Assembly (NCBI RefSeq): GCF_016806835.2
Contig: NZ_CP086114.1
Span: forward strand, 124,001 to 188,000
Direction of reading: 5' to 3'
Length of the DNA stretch: 64,000 nucleotides
DNA from: Skermanella rosea
GTDB taxonomy: Bacteria > Pseudomonadota > Alphaproteobacteria > Azospirillales > Azospirillaceae
Positions 38,005 through 46,956 of this stretch are shown one piece after another. Position numbers and translations under genes: made by a program. The notes beneath the pieces were generated by a model. The model saw only the letters and a list, made by a program, of their open reading frames with translations, was not told where the DNA came from and ran no database searches. The stretch's first letter is position 1; every line of letters starts with the position of its first letter.

Positions 38005-38176
38005 TACCCCGCAAGGGAAGCTAGCAGAATGGGAGAAGTGATTTCGGCCTGAGCCTTGATGGTTGCCGCTGGCTTTTCCGCATTGCGCGCCTTTGAATCA
38101 TCAAGTTCCGTCGTCGTCCTGGTCCATATCCGTCTTCCTTGGCAGCGAGTGAGGAGTCCCCCTCCCCGCACAGCCG

Positions 38177-38384
38177 CAAACGTCTACATTCGTGACGGTG
38201 GTGTCATCACGGCCCGTGCGAGTGGGGTGCTATACCGGTGGGACCGTGTTGACGGAGCGGGGTGGGGCAGGGCCGCGGATGTCAGCATCTGTCATGGTGT
38301 CCTGGTTCCTGATTCACGATGCAAAGATCCCGCGCCGATGCGCCGGGGGAGTGTAGCGGATCTTCGTAAAGGAACTCTGTCCTG
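38177..38384. repeat. Dispersed repeat, copy 3 (head plus 113-bp part)
   Basis: The longest copy: the head (38177-38271) runs directly into the 113-bp part (38272-38384). The latter carries GCAAAGATCC (38321-38330) facing GGATCTTCGTAAAGG (38358-38372), an inverted repeat across a 27-nt GC-rich loop. It lies upstream of brnT. No reading frame in it looks genuine. Confidence 0.78.
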
Positions 38385-38856
38385 CCCGCATCGAGGGAAA
38401 CGGATAGCGACCGAAATACGAAAAGCATGTGCGCGCCAAAATCGCAACCATCGTTCATACGCGTTGACACGCGACGCGCTCTCGTCGCAGAGTCACCATG
38501 CCCAGGTACCCGCCGGGCGGTCGAGCCAGAGAACGGCAATTCCCCAGCTCGACCTGACCACCGATGCTACTGCTTAAGGACCACACCGATGGCTGATGTC
38601 ACGTTTAGCACAACCGGCGCGCTGTTGCGCCAATCTTTGTTCTCCGCCGCCGCAGTGGTTTCGACCGCTGCGGCGGCGGGAACACCCGTCGTCGCCTGCG
38701 CCGGAGTCTGAGCCCGGACCACTGCTGAAACAGGACCGCGATACGGCAGAAGGGCCGGTTTTCGGCGAGCGCTTGGCGCTTTCCGGAGCAGGGGCTTTGG
38801 CTGCCTGAAGTCGCTGCCCGATCCGATCCAGACCCGACATGAAGGCGCGATCCGAC
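38385..38856. other. Intergenic region without recognised gene
   Basis: About 470 bp between repeat copy 3 and the next credible gene. It contains an Ala/Arg-poor, GC-rich stretch with the inverted pair CCGCCGCAGTGG / CCGCTGCGGCGGCGG near 38647-38679. No conserved coding signal, RNA gene or terminator was recognised. Confidence 0.4.
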
Positions 38857-39141
38857 ATGAACGACGACGATTCCCGCGACGGGGAACGGGGCGACCCGTC
38901 CGCGATTCCATTCTCCTTGCCGTCTCCCGCACCTTCCTCGGTGCCATCCTCGGCGATGACCCAGGCTCTCGACATCCTCGGCCAGTTGAGGGATTTCGGC
39001 GTGACGCTGACCGAAGTGGAGCCGACCGACGCCATGGTGGCCGCCGGCATGGCGGTTTCCGGCATCGACGCGGAGCGCACGCGCGCCATTTTCCGCGCCA
39101 TGGTCGCGGCGGGCGGCGCCCCGGCGCCCCGTCTGCAATAG
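38857..39141 (+). CDS. Hypothetical protein
   Basis: A 94-aa protein with an acidic, Pro/Ser-rich first half and a helical second half containing TEVEPTDAMVAAGM and IDAERTRAIFRAMVAAGG. This resembles short prophage or gene-transfer-agent accessory proteins, but I do not recognise a family. ATG 38857 is chosen over an in-frame ATG at 38839 because AAGG lies upstream. The next gene begins 27 bp later, so the two probably form an operon. Base composition is like the rest of the replicon, unlike the AT-rich gene that follows. Confidence 0.5.
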   Translation: MNDDDSRDGERGDPSAIPFSLPSPAPSSVPSSAMTQALDILGQLRDFGVTLTEVEPTDAMVAAGMAVSGIDAERTRAIFRAMVAAGGAPAPRLQ

Positions 39142-39168
39142 CGGCCTGCTCTGGGCGAGGGGACGACG

Positions 39169-39678
39169 ATGACAGGCTTTCCGTACCCGGCCGGCGAGTA
39201 CCGCTATCCGGGCTTCCGCTGGCTGACGGGGCATCCGGTGCTGGATGCGCTGCTGACGCTGTGGCGCGATAACCAGAACTGGCCGGAGCGCCGGCCGCCG
39301 CGCTATTCGGAAATCGGGCCGCTCCTGCTGATCCCCGGCTGCGCGAACTTCGTGCTGGCGCGGGACCCCGGCGGCATGCGCCCGCCGATCTGCGACGGCC
39401 TGTTCCCGTCGGCGGCCGTGCTGCTGGGATTGCCGCGCGATTTCGGCGGCACGGACTGGCGCGATAAGGCCCGATCGCGCAAGGTGGGCACGCTGGTCCG
39501 GAAGGTGGCGCGCGGTCAGGCGGCGGCGCGGGGGATGATTTCGGCGGGACCGCGGACATACAATCCGGGCGGCCCGCTGGTCGCGCTCGGCGTTCCGCTG
39601 GCGCCCGAGCCGCAGAGGGCGGCGGGGCGGGATCGCGGGGTGATCCTGGCGGTAGCTTGGCCGGTGCGGGGGGTGTGA
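39169..39678 (+). CDS. Hypothetical protein
   Basis: A 169-aa protein. The N-terminal part (GHPVLDALLTLWRD, then PPRYSEIGPLLLIPGCANFVLARD) weakly recalls the start of alphaproteobacterial PAS_5-type proteins, where a W-R helix and a P-R-x-D segment precede strands. The basic C-terminal third (DKARSRKVGTLVRKVARGQ) could bind nucleic acid. No family is assigned. ATG 39169 has GAGGGG 7 nt upstream. It is the last GC-rich gene before the AT-rich island. Confidence 0.5.
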   Translation: MTGFPYPAGEYRYPGFRWLTGHPVLDALLTLWRDNQNWPERRPPRYSEIGPLLLIPGCANFVLARDPGGMRPPICDGLFPSAAVLLGLPRDFGGTDWRDKARSRKVGTLVRKVARGQAAARGMISAGPRTYNPGGPLVALGVPLAPEPQRAAGRDRGVILAVAWPVRGV

Positions 39679-40082
39679 CGAGTCACAGATTCTGGAGATG
39701 AAATTCAGAATTAAATTTTTGTAGAGTAAGGAATGATTGTCAGGCTTTGGGCCTCAATCTATGGCAACGCTCCAACAGTGAAACACGTAAAGTCAAAAAA
39801 CAAATTTTTGGGAATCAAATACTAAAAATACAGCAGTGAGATAATACAGGTTGTATACAATAAAAAAAAGCCATTATGGATTTGACGGTGGTATATTTTT
39901 TCCAAGTAACTTAAATTATTGCCTTAAATTACTCCAAAATTAGGCACCAGTTCATCATCGAATGAAGATATAACTGAGATTTCTGTAATTGCGTGAAGCA
40001 TTTGTTTCGGAGAATTAAATTATCGATGTTCAATTCTTAGGTTGTGTAGGGGCAAACCCAGGTTCGCCTGGATTGAGAAATT
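39679..40082. other. AT-rich left flank of the helicase-nuclease island
   Basis: Composition changes sharply just after 39679: about 400 bp rich in A and T with poly-A/T runs and no gene. A perfect palindrome TTGTATACAA lies at 39851-39860 and TTGACG at 39882-39887 may be a -35 box for the following gene, although no good -10 is seen at 17 bp. This is probably the promoter region and the insertion edge of horizontally acquired DNA. Confidence 0.55.
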
Positions 40083-42677
40083 GTGCTTGATATTCGCTCC
40101 CTCTCGCGTCAGCTTAGTTCTAGCGACAAAAAGACAGCCGAGGTACGTGTTGTGGTTGATTTCAAGAGGCATTTAGCAACCAAAAACGTAGATAAGAAGA
40201 TTAACCCCGTAGAAATTTACGACACACTGGATCGGATCAGCGAAAAGGGACCGCTGCGCCCAGCTCAGATCAATGTACTGCAAACTTGGTATGAGCAACA
40301 TCAAAAAGAAAAAGATGTAATACTCAAATTACATACCGGAGCTGGCAAGACTATCACGGGACTGCTCATTCTTCAGTCACGGTTGAATGCAGGATTGGGT
40401 CCGGTAATTTACCTTTGCCCTAATAAATTCCTTGCAGATCAGACCTGTAACCAAGCGAAGGATTTTGGTATCAAGTACTGCAATATTGACAGCCAGGGTT
40501 TGCCTGACGAATTTTGGGACAGCCGTTCAATTCTGATTACACATGTTCAAAAGTTCTTTAATGGAAAGACCGCTTTTGGAGTTGGTGTAAGATCATCAAA
40601 GGTTCATTCTATCGTTATTGATGATGCCCATGCTTGTTTTCCAACTATTAGAAAAGCATTTACTATAGAGGTAGATAATACTCAGCCGCTGTATTCAAGT
40701 ATAATAGGTTTGTTTTCTGGCTCTCTTGCTGATCAGGGTGTTGGAGATTTTGCTGATATAGAGAATAAAGTAGCTTCCGCATTTCTGCCTGTTCCATACT
40801 GGGACTGGCAAGATAAGCTTTCAGAAGTTGCCCAAGCAATATCAAAGTCAGCAAATCTCGACTCAGTAAAATTTGCTTGGCCAGTCATCAAAGATGTATT
40901 GCGTGATTGCTTATGCCTAGTATCTGGTAAGCAAATTACAATAAGCCCTCACTCTCTGCCGTTTAAAGTATTTGGCGCTTACTATAATGCGGAGCAGCGT
41001 ATATTCATGTCTGCTACAATCAATGATGACGCATTTTTAATAAAACATTTAGGAGTTTCACCAAAGGCGGTTTCAGCGCCCATAAAATTCGCCGGAGAAA
41101 AATGGTCTGGCGAGAAGATGGTCCTTATTCCATCACTGATACATGAGAACCTCAACCACGCTAAAATTGTCTCCCATTTCTCGCCGCCAGTTTCAAAGAG
41201 AAATAAAGGTGTTGTTGTCTTAACGCCTAGCTTTGAAAAATCAAAAATTTGGGAGCATTCTGGAGCAGAAGTAGCAAAGAGTGATACAATTGGAGAACTC
41301 ATCGGGCGATTGAAATCTGGAAATTGCGAGAAAACTACTGTTATAGTGAACCGCTATGATGGTATTGATCTCCCTGATGATGCATGCCGTACTCTGATCC
41401 TTGACTCTCGATCGTTTGCTGAGGATCTACTTGATCGATACCAAGAAGTTTGCCGAGCCAATAGTGATGTAATGGAAGGAAAAACTGCTCAGAACATAGA
41501 ACAGGGGATGGGAAGGCATATTAGAGGGGAAAAAGATTATGGAGTAGTTATGCTGATCGATCCTTCTCTCATAAAGGCTGTTCGATCACAGCATGCGCGA
41601 CGCTTCTTTTCAGCCCAAACACGTCAGCAAATCGAAATTGGACTAAAAATCATTGATTTTACGAAAGAAGAACTCAGCGATGGCAAAACTCCAATTGAAG
41701 TATTGGTTTACCTTATCAAACAATGTGTGGAACGTGATGATGGATGGAAAGATTTTTATGTGGAAGAAATGAACAAATTGTCCTTGGATACTAAGAGTGA
41801 CAGCATAGTTGAGATGTTTATTGCTGAGAAGAGTGCGGAAGAGCTTTATGCATCAGGAAATGTTTCTGGTGCATGCTCAAGCTTGCAAAAGTATATTGAT
41901 AAGGCTGGCCTGACAGGGGAGGAGAAGGGCTGGTACTTGCAGGAAATGGCTAGGTACGAATACATTAGGAGCCACATTGACTCGAATAAGCTCCAGATTT
42001 CAGCTCACAGGAATAATAATAGGTTGCTGAAACCGAAAAATGGTATGGTGATTGAGAAGTTGTCTCCATCAGGCCAACGACGGATCGAAGCAGTTAAGAA
42101 GTGGATCAGTGATGCTAAAACTAATGAGGAACTGAGCCTTCGCGTGAACGACATACTAGATGCAATGCAGTTTGGGGTTCTGGCAGACAGGTTTGAAGGC
42201 GCTGTACATAATTTAGGAATCGCATTGGGATTCACGTCGCAACGCCCTGATAAACAGTGGAAAGCGGGACCAGATAATCTTTGGTGCACTAGAGACAATG
42301 AGTATCTACTAATTGAATGTAAGAATGAGGTAAATATAAGCCGGAGGGAGATTTATAAAGACGAAACAGGCCAGATGAATAATGCATGCGCTTGGTTTTC
42401 CGAAAACTATCCTGGATGTAAGCCTGTTTGTATTATGATAATTCCTGGAAGAGAGCTTGCAAATGGTGCGGGTTTCAATTGTGTTGTTAAAGTGATTCGG
42501 AAATCTAACTTAGAAAAATTGCGCCGCAATGTGAGAAGATTTTTCGACGAGTTTTCTAAAGCCGATTTGGCAGATTTATCTGAGGCTCTCATTGACACAG
42601 CTCTTAGGAGCCATAGTCTAACGGTTGAAGACCTGGTCCAAGAGTATTCGGAAGCAGTTAGATCTCATATTAATTGA
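40083..42677 (+). CDS. SF2 helicase (DinG/XPD-like) fused to PD-(D/E)XK nuclease, candidate defence protein
   Basis: An 864-aa protein. Helicase motifs in order: Q-motif-like LRPAQINVL (58-66), Walker A TGAGKT (85-90), DDAH box VIDDAH (178-183), SAT (310-312), NRYDGIDLPDDACR (423-436), and QGMGRHIRGEKDYGVV (474-489), the latter two typical of the DinG/XPD helicase C-terminal domain. No clear four-Cys iron-sulfur motif is seen. A helical linker (about 520-690) leads to a nuclease-like core: Glu705, Asp731 (GPDNLW), Glu745 and Lys747 (IECKNE), Gln764. The start is GTG at 40083 without a good ribosome site. AT-rich codons unlike all neighbours indicate transfer. Function as anti-phage defence is inference. 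Confidence 0.8.
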   Translation: MLDIRSLSRQLSSSDKKTAEVRVVVDFKRHLATKNVDKKINPVEIYDTLDRISEKGPLRPAQINVLQTWYEQHQKEKDVILKLHTGAGKTITGLLILQSRLNAGLGPVIYLCPNKFLADQTCNQAKDFGIKYCNIDSQGLPDEFWDSRSILITHVQKFFNGKTAFGVGVRSSKVHSIVIDDAHACFPTIRKAFTIEVDNTQPLYSSIIGLFSGSLADQGVGDFADIENKVASAFLPVPYWDWQDKLSEVAQAISKSANLDSVKFAWPVIKDVLRDCLCLVSGKQITISPHSLPFKVFGAYYNAEQRIFMSATINDDAFLIKHLGVSPKAVSAPIKFAGEKWSGEKMVLIPSLIHENLNHAKIVSHFSPPVSKRNKGVVVLTPSFEKSKIWEHSGAEVAKSDTIGELIGRLKSGNCEKTTVIVNRYDGIDLPDDACRTLILDSRSFAEDLLDRYQEVCRANSDVMEGKTAQNIEQGMGRHIRGEKDYGVVMLIDPSLIKAVRSQHARRFFSAQTRQQIEIGLKIIDFTKEELSDGKTPIEVLVYLIKQCVERDDGWKDFYVEEMNKLSLDTKSDSIVEMFIAEKSAEELYASGNVSGACSSLQKYIDKAGLTGEEKGWYLQEMARYEYIRSHIDSNKLQISAHRNNNRLLKPKNGMVIEKLSPSGQRRIEAVKKWISDAKTNEELSLRVNDILDAMQFGVLADRFEGAVHNLGIALGFTSQRPDKQWKAGPDNLWCTRDNEYLLIECKNEVNISRREIYKDETGQMNNACAWFSENYPGCKPVCIMIIPGRELANGAGFNCVVKVIRKSNLEKLRRNVRRFFDEFSKADLADLSEALIDTALRSHSLTVEDLVQEYSEAVRSHIN

Positions 42678-42721
42678 GTAAGCATAAATTCGGGATGATA
42701 TCTGGCGTAAATGCCCGGCCG

Positions 42722-42991
42722 CTAGTCGGAGTGTAAGCAGTTGATTGACTTAGAGTGCCTAAAACATAACCGTCGTTCCAGGAAGCGAAAGGTGATGAGG
42801 GCTTCGGCGGGGTGATTGAAGGCGGCAAAGATATCGATCCGGCGTTCGTAGCGTACGGAGATCCGCCGGAATCGGGCGAATCGTGCCTGGGTGCGTTCCA
42901 CCTTCCAGAGGTGCTGGCCCAGGCGCTTGCTGCTGTCGATGCCGCGTCGCGCAATGCGAGGAATGATGGCGCGGCGCAACAACAGCGCCAT
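42722..42991 (-). mobile_element. IS5-family transposase C-terminal remnant
   Basis: An 89-codon open frame whose first about 72 residues match the C-terminal end of IS5/IS427-type transposases: ARRGIDSSKRLGQHLWKVERTQARF, then RISVRYERRIDIFAAF (two adjacent stretches), including the catalytic Glu in VERT. The N-terminal two thirds with the two catalytic Asp residues are absent. It sits between the AT-rich helicase-nuclease gene and the Uma2 gene, marking the right side of the island. It is not mobile by itself. Confidence 0.75.
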
Positions 42992-43003
42992 TCTTAAGAT
43001 TCG

Positions 43004-43615
43004 TCACCGGCCCATGGGGACGACGGTTCGATAGGGCGGCACATCGGTGTCGCGGTAGATATCCGCCATCGCGAGTTTCGCATCCGCGTTGAGCAGTTCG
43101 ATCCTGTCGTCCGGATCGCGGTAGGACCGGTAGATCCATCCGGCAGGTGCCCGCGAGTAGACCTCGACCATCTGCGCATCCTGGGAAACCAGGACGTAGT
43201 ATAGGCAGAAGGCGGTGTCGAGGTAGTTCTGCTGCTTGGGGCCGCGGTCCTTGTGCTCCGTCCCTTCGGAGACGACCTCGACCAGCAGGATCGCTTCGGC
43301 AACGCGGCTGGCGTCCGGCGTCACCGGGGCGCAGGTCACCAGGACGTCGGGATAGGCGGAGAAGGTGTGGGTCTTCAGCTTCACGGTCTCGCTTTGCACC
43401 CGGCAGCCGCACGGGCGGAAAATCGGCGCCAGGGCGGTGCGGATGTTGAAGACGATATCGTTATGCCGGATCGTTCCGCCCGCCATGCCGGCGGGATCGG
43501 CATCGTGCGGCCACACCCGTCCGTCCAGGAACTCGAACCGCTCGGGCTGGCGTTCCTCCCAGGCGATGAACTCCTCGATGGTGGAAAAGCGGCGTTCCGC
43601 AGGATGTCCCGTCAT
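43004..43615 (-). CDS. Uma2 family nuclease-fold protein
   Basis: A 203-aa protein of the Uma2 (DUF820) family with a PD-(D/E)XK-like fold. FSTIEEFIAWEERQPERFEFLDG opens the domain (read as two stretches), the metal-site segment YPDVLVTC (about 100-107) and the LVEVVSEGTEHKDRGPK strand-turn (about 125-141) give Asp and Glu-x-Val-Ser. The fold is nuclease-like but the biological role of Uma2 proteins, often abundant in cyanobacteria and actinobacteria, is not established. It adjoins the IS5 remnant and the AT-rich island. Confidence 0.82.
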   Translation of the reverse strand: MTGHPAERRFSTIEEFIAWEERQPERFEFLDGRVWPHDADPAGMAGGTIRHNDIVFNIRTALAPIFRPCGCRVQSETVKLKTHTFSAYPDVLVTCAPVTPDASRVAEAILLVEVVSEGTEHKDRGPKQQNYLDTAFCLYYVLVSQDAQMVEVYSRAPAGWIYRSYRDPDDRIELLNADAKLAMADIYRDTDVPPYRTVVPMGR

Positions 43616-43718
43616 TTGAGCCTCCGGGGCAGAGGATAACAGGCGGGCGTCCAGGGCGCCATTGGTCTCGACCCGCTCACCGGCCCGCGAGCCATCCTCG
43701 GTCCCATCCCTTCGCCGG

Positions 43719-44087
43719 TCACATGACCCTGCGAAGGGCCGCGATCCGCTCCGGATCGGCGTCGATGACCTCCAGGTAAGCCCTGGCCGGCGCGGCGGGG
43801 TGCTTCCGGCGTTGTTCCCAGTCCCGCAGCGTTCCGACGGGGATGCCGTAAGTCTCGGCGAACGTCTGCTGCGTCAGGCCGGGTCGCTCACGCAACTTCT
43901 TGACGTTCACGACCCGGCGCATCGCCGCCAGGCGTTCGGCCCTCAGCGGCTGCGCGTCGGGGTCCGACAGCGCTGCGGCGTGGACCTCTTCCTCGGTCAG
44001 GGCATCCACCCGCGCCCAATCGGTGCCCGTCTCGGGCAGCGGGTCGCCGGGGTTACGGACGACCCTGGTGATACCGTCGCTCCTCAT
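43719..44087 (-). CDS. XRE-type antitoxin-like protein, solitary
   Basis: A 122-aa protein with a C-terminal XRE HTH: LRERPGLTQQTFAETYGIP followed by GTLRDWEQRRKHPAAPARAYLEVI. This resembles HigA/MqsA-like antitoxins that follow a BrnT or RelE-type toxin. The N-terminal about 60 residues (TDWARVDALTEEEVHAAALSD) are the toxin-binding type. No toxin gene is found upstream or downstream, so it is an orphan. ATG 44087 has AGAAGG upstream. Its HTH is similar in style to the HTH antitoxin at 37414-37656. Confidence 0.78.
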   Translation of the reverse strand: MRSDGITRVVRNPGDPLPETGTDWARVDALTEEEVHAAALSDPDAQPLRAERLAAMRRVVNVKKLRERPGLTQQTFAETYGIPVGTLRDWEQRRKHPAAPARAYLEVIDADPERIAALRRVM

Positions 44088-44303
44088 GCCGTTCCGCCCT
44101 TCTGACGCTGATGATACTTCACTGAAACCGACCCCGCCCTCGCCGCGGGCTGTCGGATTTGGGCGGGGAGCTGGCCTTGCCGGGGCGCAGGGTTCCCGAT
44201 CCGCAGCAGTTTCGACGTTTCGGGGTTGGCCGTGCCATATCCGGTAACGCTTCCTCGCCCATATCCCCATATGCATGCCGGCAGACATTGAACAGAGGGA
44301 CGC

Positions 44304-44537
44304 ATGACCACCCAGCGGAGAGAACTTTACCACAGTTCCAACGGCGACAGATGGCTTCTGGCCCGGGATGCCGAGACGGGGGAGGTGTTCGTGCAGCATG
44401 AGGCCAACCCTGCGTCGGGCGGGCACAGCACGATCATCGGGATCGGGGCTTTCCTCAACCAGCAAGGGCGCGGACCGCAGCATCAGGCCCTGCTTCATTT
44501 GATCGGATCGCTGGTGGGAGGTCCGATGTACGACTGA
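44304..44537 (+). CDS. Small conserved hypothetical protein
   Basis: A 77-aa protein: TTQRRELYHSSNGDRWLL, an acidic turn (ARDAETGEVFVQHEAN) and a C-terminal helix (GPQHQALLHLIGSLVG). Proteins with this arrangement are widespread in Alphaproteobacteria and have no known function. It looks soluble and compact. ATG 44304 follows GAGGGACGC. It stands alone between the orphan antitoxin and the TPP enzyme. Confidence 0.72.
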   Translation: MTTQRRELYHSSNGDRWLLARDAETGEVFVQHEANPASGGHSTIIGIGAFLNQQGRGPQHQALLHLIGSLVGGPMYD

Positions 44538-44807
44538 CGGCTCGCATCGCCTCCGCCCTGCGTCAAACCGCAGGATCGCCGTGGCCCAACGCATCGCGGA
44601 ACATCGAGTAGAAGAATCTTCCGTTCCGGCCGAAAAACCAAGCCGCCGCCTCGCTTCAGCCCGCTCGCGGTTCCGGCGATCCGAAGAGGTTGGCGGCGAC
44701 TTTTTCGCCACGGGGAAGCGGCACCTGGAAAAGCTGTCGTGCCCCTGCGGAGCACTGTCCGTGGTTTCAGCGGAACCGGGTGCCGTCATCTCACGCAAGG
44801 TGGTCGT

Positions 44808-46607
44808 TCACCGCTTCGGCTTGTCGTGGCCGGGGAGCACCCCGCTCAGGACTTCCTTGGCGGTATTGACCAGGACGCTGCCCTGTTCCGGATCGCCGGT
44901 CAGCAGGGTCGAGGTCAGGCCCTTGGCCTGGGCGAAGGTGATGTGCGGCGGCAGCGGCGGCACGTTCGGGTCGGTCTTGAACTCCAGCACCACGGGGCGG
45001 TCGGCGGCCAGCGCCTCCTCCCAGCCGGCCGCGACCCTCTCGGCCCGGTCGACGAAGATGCCTTTCAGGCCGATCAGCTCGGCGAAGCGGTGGTAGGGCA
45101 CGTCGGGCAGCCGCTGCGACGCCTCGAACTTCGGGTCGCCCGCCTGGACCCGCTGCTCCCAGGTCACCTGGTTCAGGTCCTCGTTGTTGAAGACGCAGAT
45201 GATCCACTGGGGGTTGGACCAGCCCTTCCAGTATTTGGCGACGGTGATCAGCTCGGCCATGTTGTTCATCTGCATGGCCCCGTCCCCGACCAGCCCGATC
45301 ACCGGCCGGTCGGGATGGGCGAACTTGGCGGCGATGGCATAGGGCACCGCGGCTCCCATGGAGGCGAGGCCGCCGGACAGCGAACACATCATGCCGCGCC
45401 GCATCCGGATGTCGCGGGCGAACCAGTTGGCGCAGGAGCCGGAATCGCTGGTGACGATGGACCTGGGGGGCAGCCTGGGCGACAGCTCCCACGCGACCCG
45501 CTGGGGGTTCACCGGATCGGCGGAGTGCATGGCGCGGCCTTCCAGGGTCTGCCACCAGCCGGCGACGTTCTCCTCGATCCCCTTGCGCCAGCCCCGGTCC
45601 GGCTTCTGCTTCAGCAGGGGCAGCAGCGCCCGCAGCGTCTCGGCGCTGTCGCCGACCAGGTTGACCTCCATGGGATAGCGGATGCTCAGCATGTCGGGCT
45701 TCAGGTCGATCTGGACGCCGCGTGCCTGGCCCTCCTTGGGCAGGAACTCAGAATAGGGGAAGCCGGAGCCGATCATCAGGAGCGTGTCGCACTCCATCAT
45801 CAGGTCCCAGCTCGGCTTGGTCCCCAGCAGGCCGATCGAGCCTGTCACCCACGGCAGGTCGTCGGGCAGCGCCGCCTTGCCGAGCAGCGCCTTGGCGGCG
45901 CCGGCGTCGAGCCGGTCGGCGACGGCGATCACCTCGTCGGTCGCGTTCAGCGCGCCCGCGCCGACCAGGATGGCCACCCGCTGGCCCTCGTTCAGCACGT
46001 CGGCGGCGCGCTGAAGGTCCGCATCGTAGGGCACCACCTTCGGCGCGCTGAAGCCGACGCCGGAGAACACCGCGCCGTGCTTGCGCGGCGGTTCCTCGTA
46101 GGGTTCCTCCTGGAGGTCGTTGGGCAGGATCAGCGCGGTGACCCGCCGCTCGCCCAGCGCCGTGCGGATCGAGCGGTCGATCAGGTGGCGGACCTGGGCC
46201 GGCGCCATCGCCTGCTGCACGAAGGCGCCGGCGACGTCCTTGAACATGCTCTGGAGGTCCAGTTCCTGCTGGTAGTGCGAACCCACGGCGGTGCGGGCCT
46301 GCTGGCCGACCACCGCGAGGACCGGCATATGGTCCAGCCGGGCGTCGTATAGCCCGGTGATCAGGTGCGAGGCGCCGGGGCCGGAGGTCGCCAGGCAGAC
46401 GCCCAGCTCGCCGGTGAACTTGGCGTGGGCGGAGGCCATGAAGGCCGCCATCTCCTCGTGCCGGACCTGGATGAACTCGATCCCCTCGCCGAACCGGTTC
46501 AAGGCCCCGAGCAGCCCGTTGATGCCGTCGCCCGGATAGCCGAACACGCGCCGCACGCCCCAGTCGTGCAGCCGCTGCCAGAAGAAGTCGCCGACCGTCT
46601 GGGCCAT
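44808..46607 (-). CDS. Thiamine pyrophosphate-requiring enzyme (pyruvate oxidase/acetolactate synthase-like)
   Basis: A 599-aa TPP enzyme with the three domains of the PoxB/AHAS family: N-terminal PYR domain (catalytic Glu in VRHEEMAAFMA, about 48-58), central Rossmann domain (about 195-325), and C-terminal PP domain with the GDGAMQMNN...VFNNEDL thiamine-binding motif (about 425-455). The large insertion after the PP motif resembles stress-linked PoxB-like proteins. It may decarboxylate pyruvate to acetate or a related 2-oxo acid. No small regulatory subunit or ilvC gene is nearby, so it is unlikely to be the biosynthetic AHAS. Confidence 0.88.
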   Translation of the reverse strand: MAQTVGDFFWQRLHDWGVRRVFGYPGDGINGLLGALNRFGEGIEFIQVRHEEMAAFMASAHAKFTGELGVCLATSGPGASHLITGLYDARLDHMPVLAVVGQQARTAVGSHYQQELDLQSMFKDVAGAFVQQAMAPAQVRHLIDRSIRTALGERRVTALILPNDLQEEPYEEPPRKHGAVFSGVGFSAPKVVPYDADLQRAADVLNEGQRVAILVGAGALNATDEVIAVADRLDAGAAKALLGKAALPDDLPWVTGSIGLLGTKPSWDLMMECDTLLMIGSGFPYSEFLPKEGQARGVQIDLKPDMLSIRYPMEVNLVGDSAETLRALLPLLKQKPDRGWRKGIEENVAGWWQTLEGRAMHSADPVNPQRVAWELSPRLPPRSIVTSDSGSCANWFARDIRMRRGMMCSLSGGLASMGAAVPYAIAAKFAHPDRPVIGLVGDGAMQMNNMAELITVAKYWKGWSNPQWIICVFNNEDLNQVTWEQRVQAGDPKFEASQRLPDVPYHRFAELIGLKGIFVDRAERVAAGWEEALAADRPVVLEFKTDPNVPPLPPHITFAQAKGLTSTLLTGDPEQGSVLVNTAKEVLSGVLPGHDKPKR

Positions 46608-46956
46608 GGTTCCCTACCTTTTCCGTTGCCGTTTCCTGCCGGGACGGGAGTCCCGCGCAGTGCATCACTGTTCAACAGGGCCCCGCCGGGTGGGTTTCCG
46701 GAAGCGCGATTAAACTTTCTTCATGTCCCCGGACTTCATGTCCTCGGGCGGCTTCGGGACGGAACCCGGAACCCCGGCCGAAAAGGGAATGGCATGATCC
46801 ACAGGGCGGGTCGGCGCAGTCGGCGGATCCGGATTGTAATAGAAGCTCGTGAAAGACGTGCGGGTTGATTATCCGACGGTCCGGATTTATCCGGAACGAT
46901 CTTCGGGAGGTCCTGTTTCGGTCGAAGCGCTTCAATAAAATCTCCAGGAGATCTTC
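46608..46956. other. Divergent intergenic region
   Basis: Holds the promoters of the leftward TPP-enzyme gene and the rightward alcohol dehydrogenase gene. No gene, repeat or RNA was recognised. The stretch GGGACGGGAGTCCC near 46650 is a small inverted repeat. Confidence 0.35.

Noticed and set aside
36076-38384. Integron attC array or CRISPR array
   Set aside because: The repeats are 113 bp and 1.1 kb apart with unrelated genes between them. I see no attC-type simple inverse core sites, no integrase and no short regular spacers.
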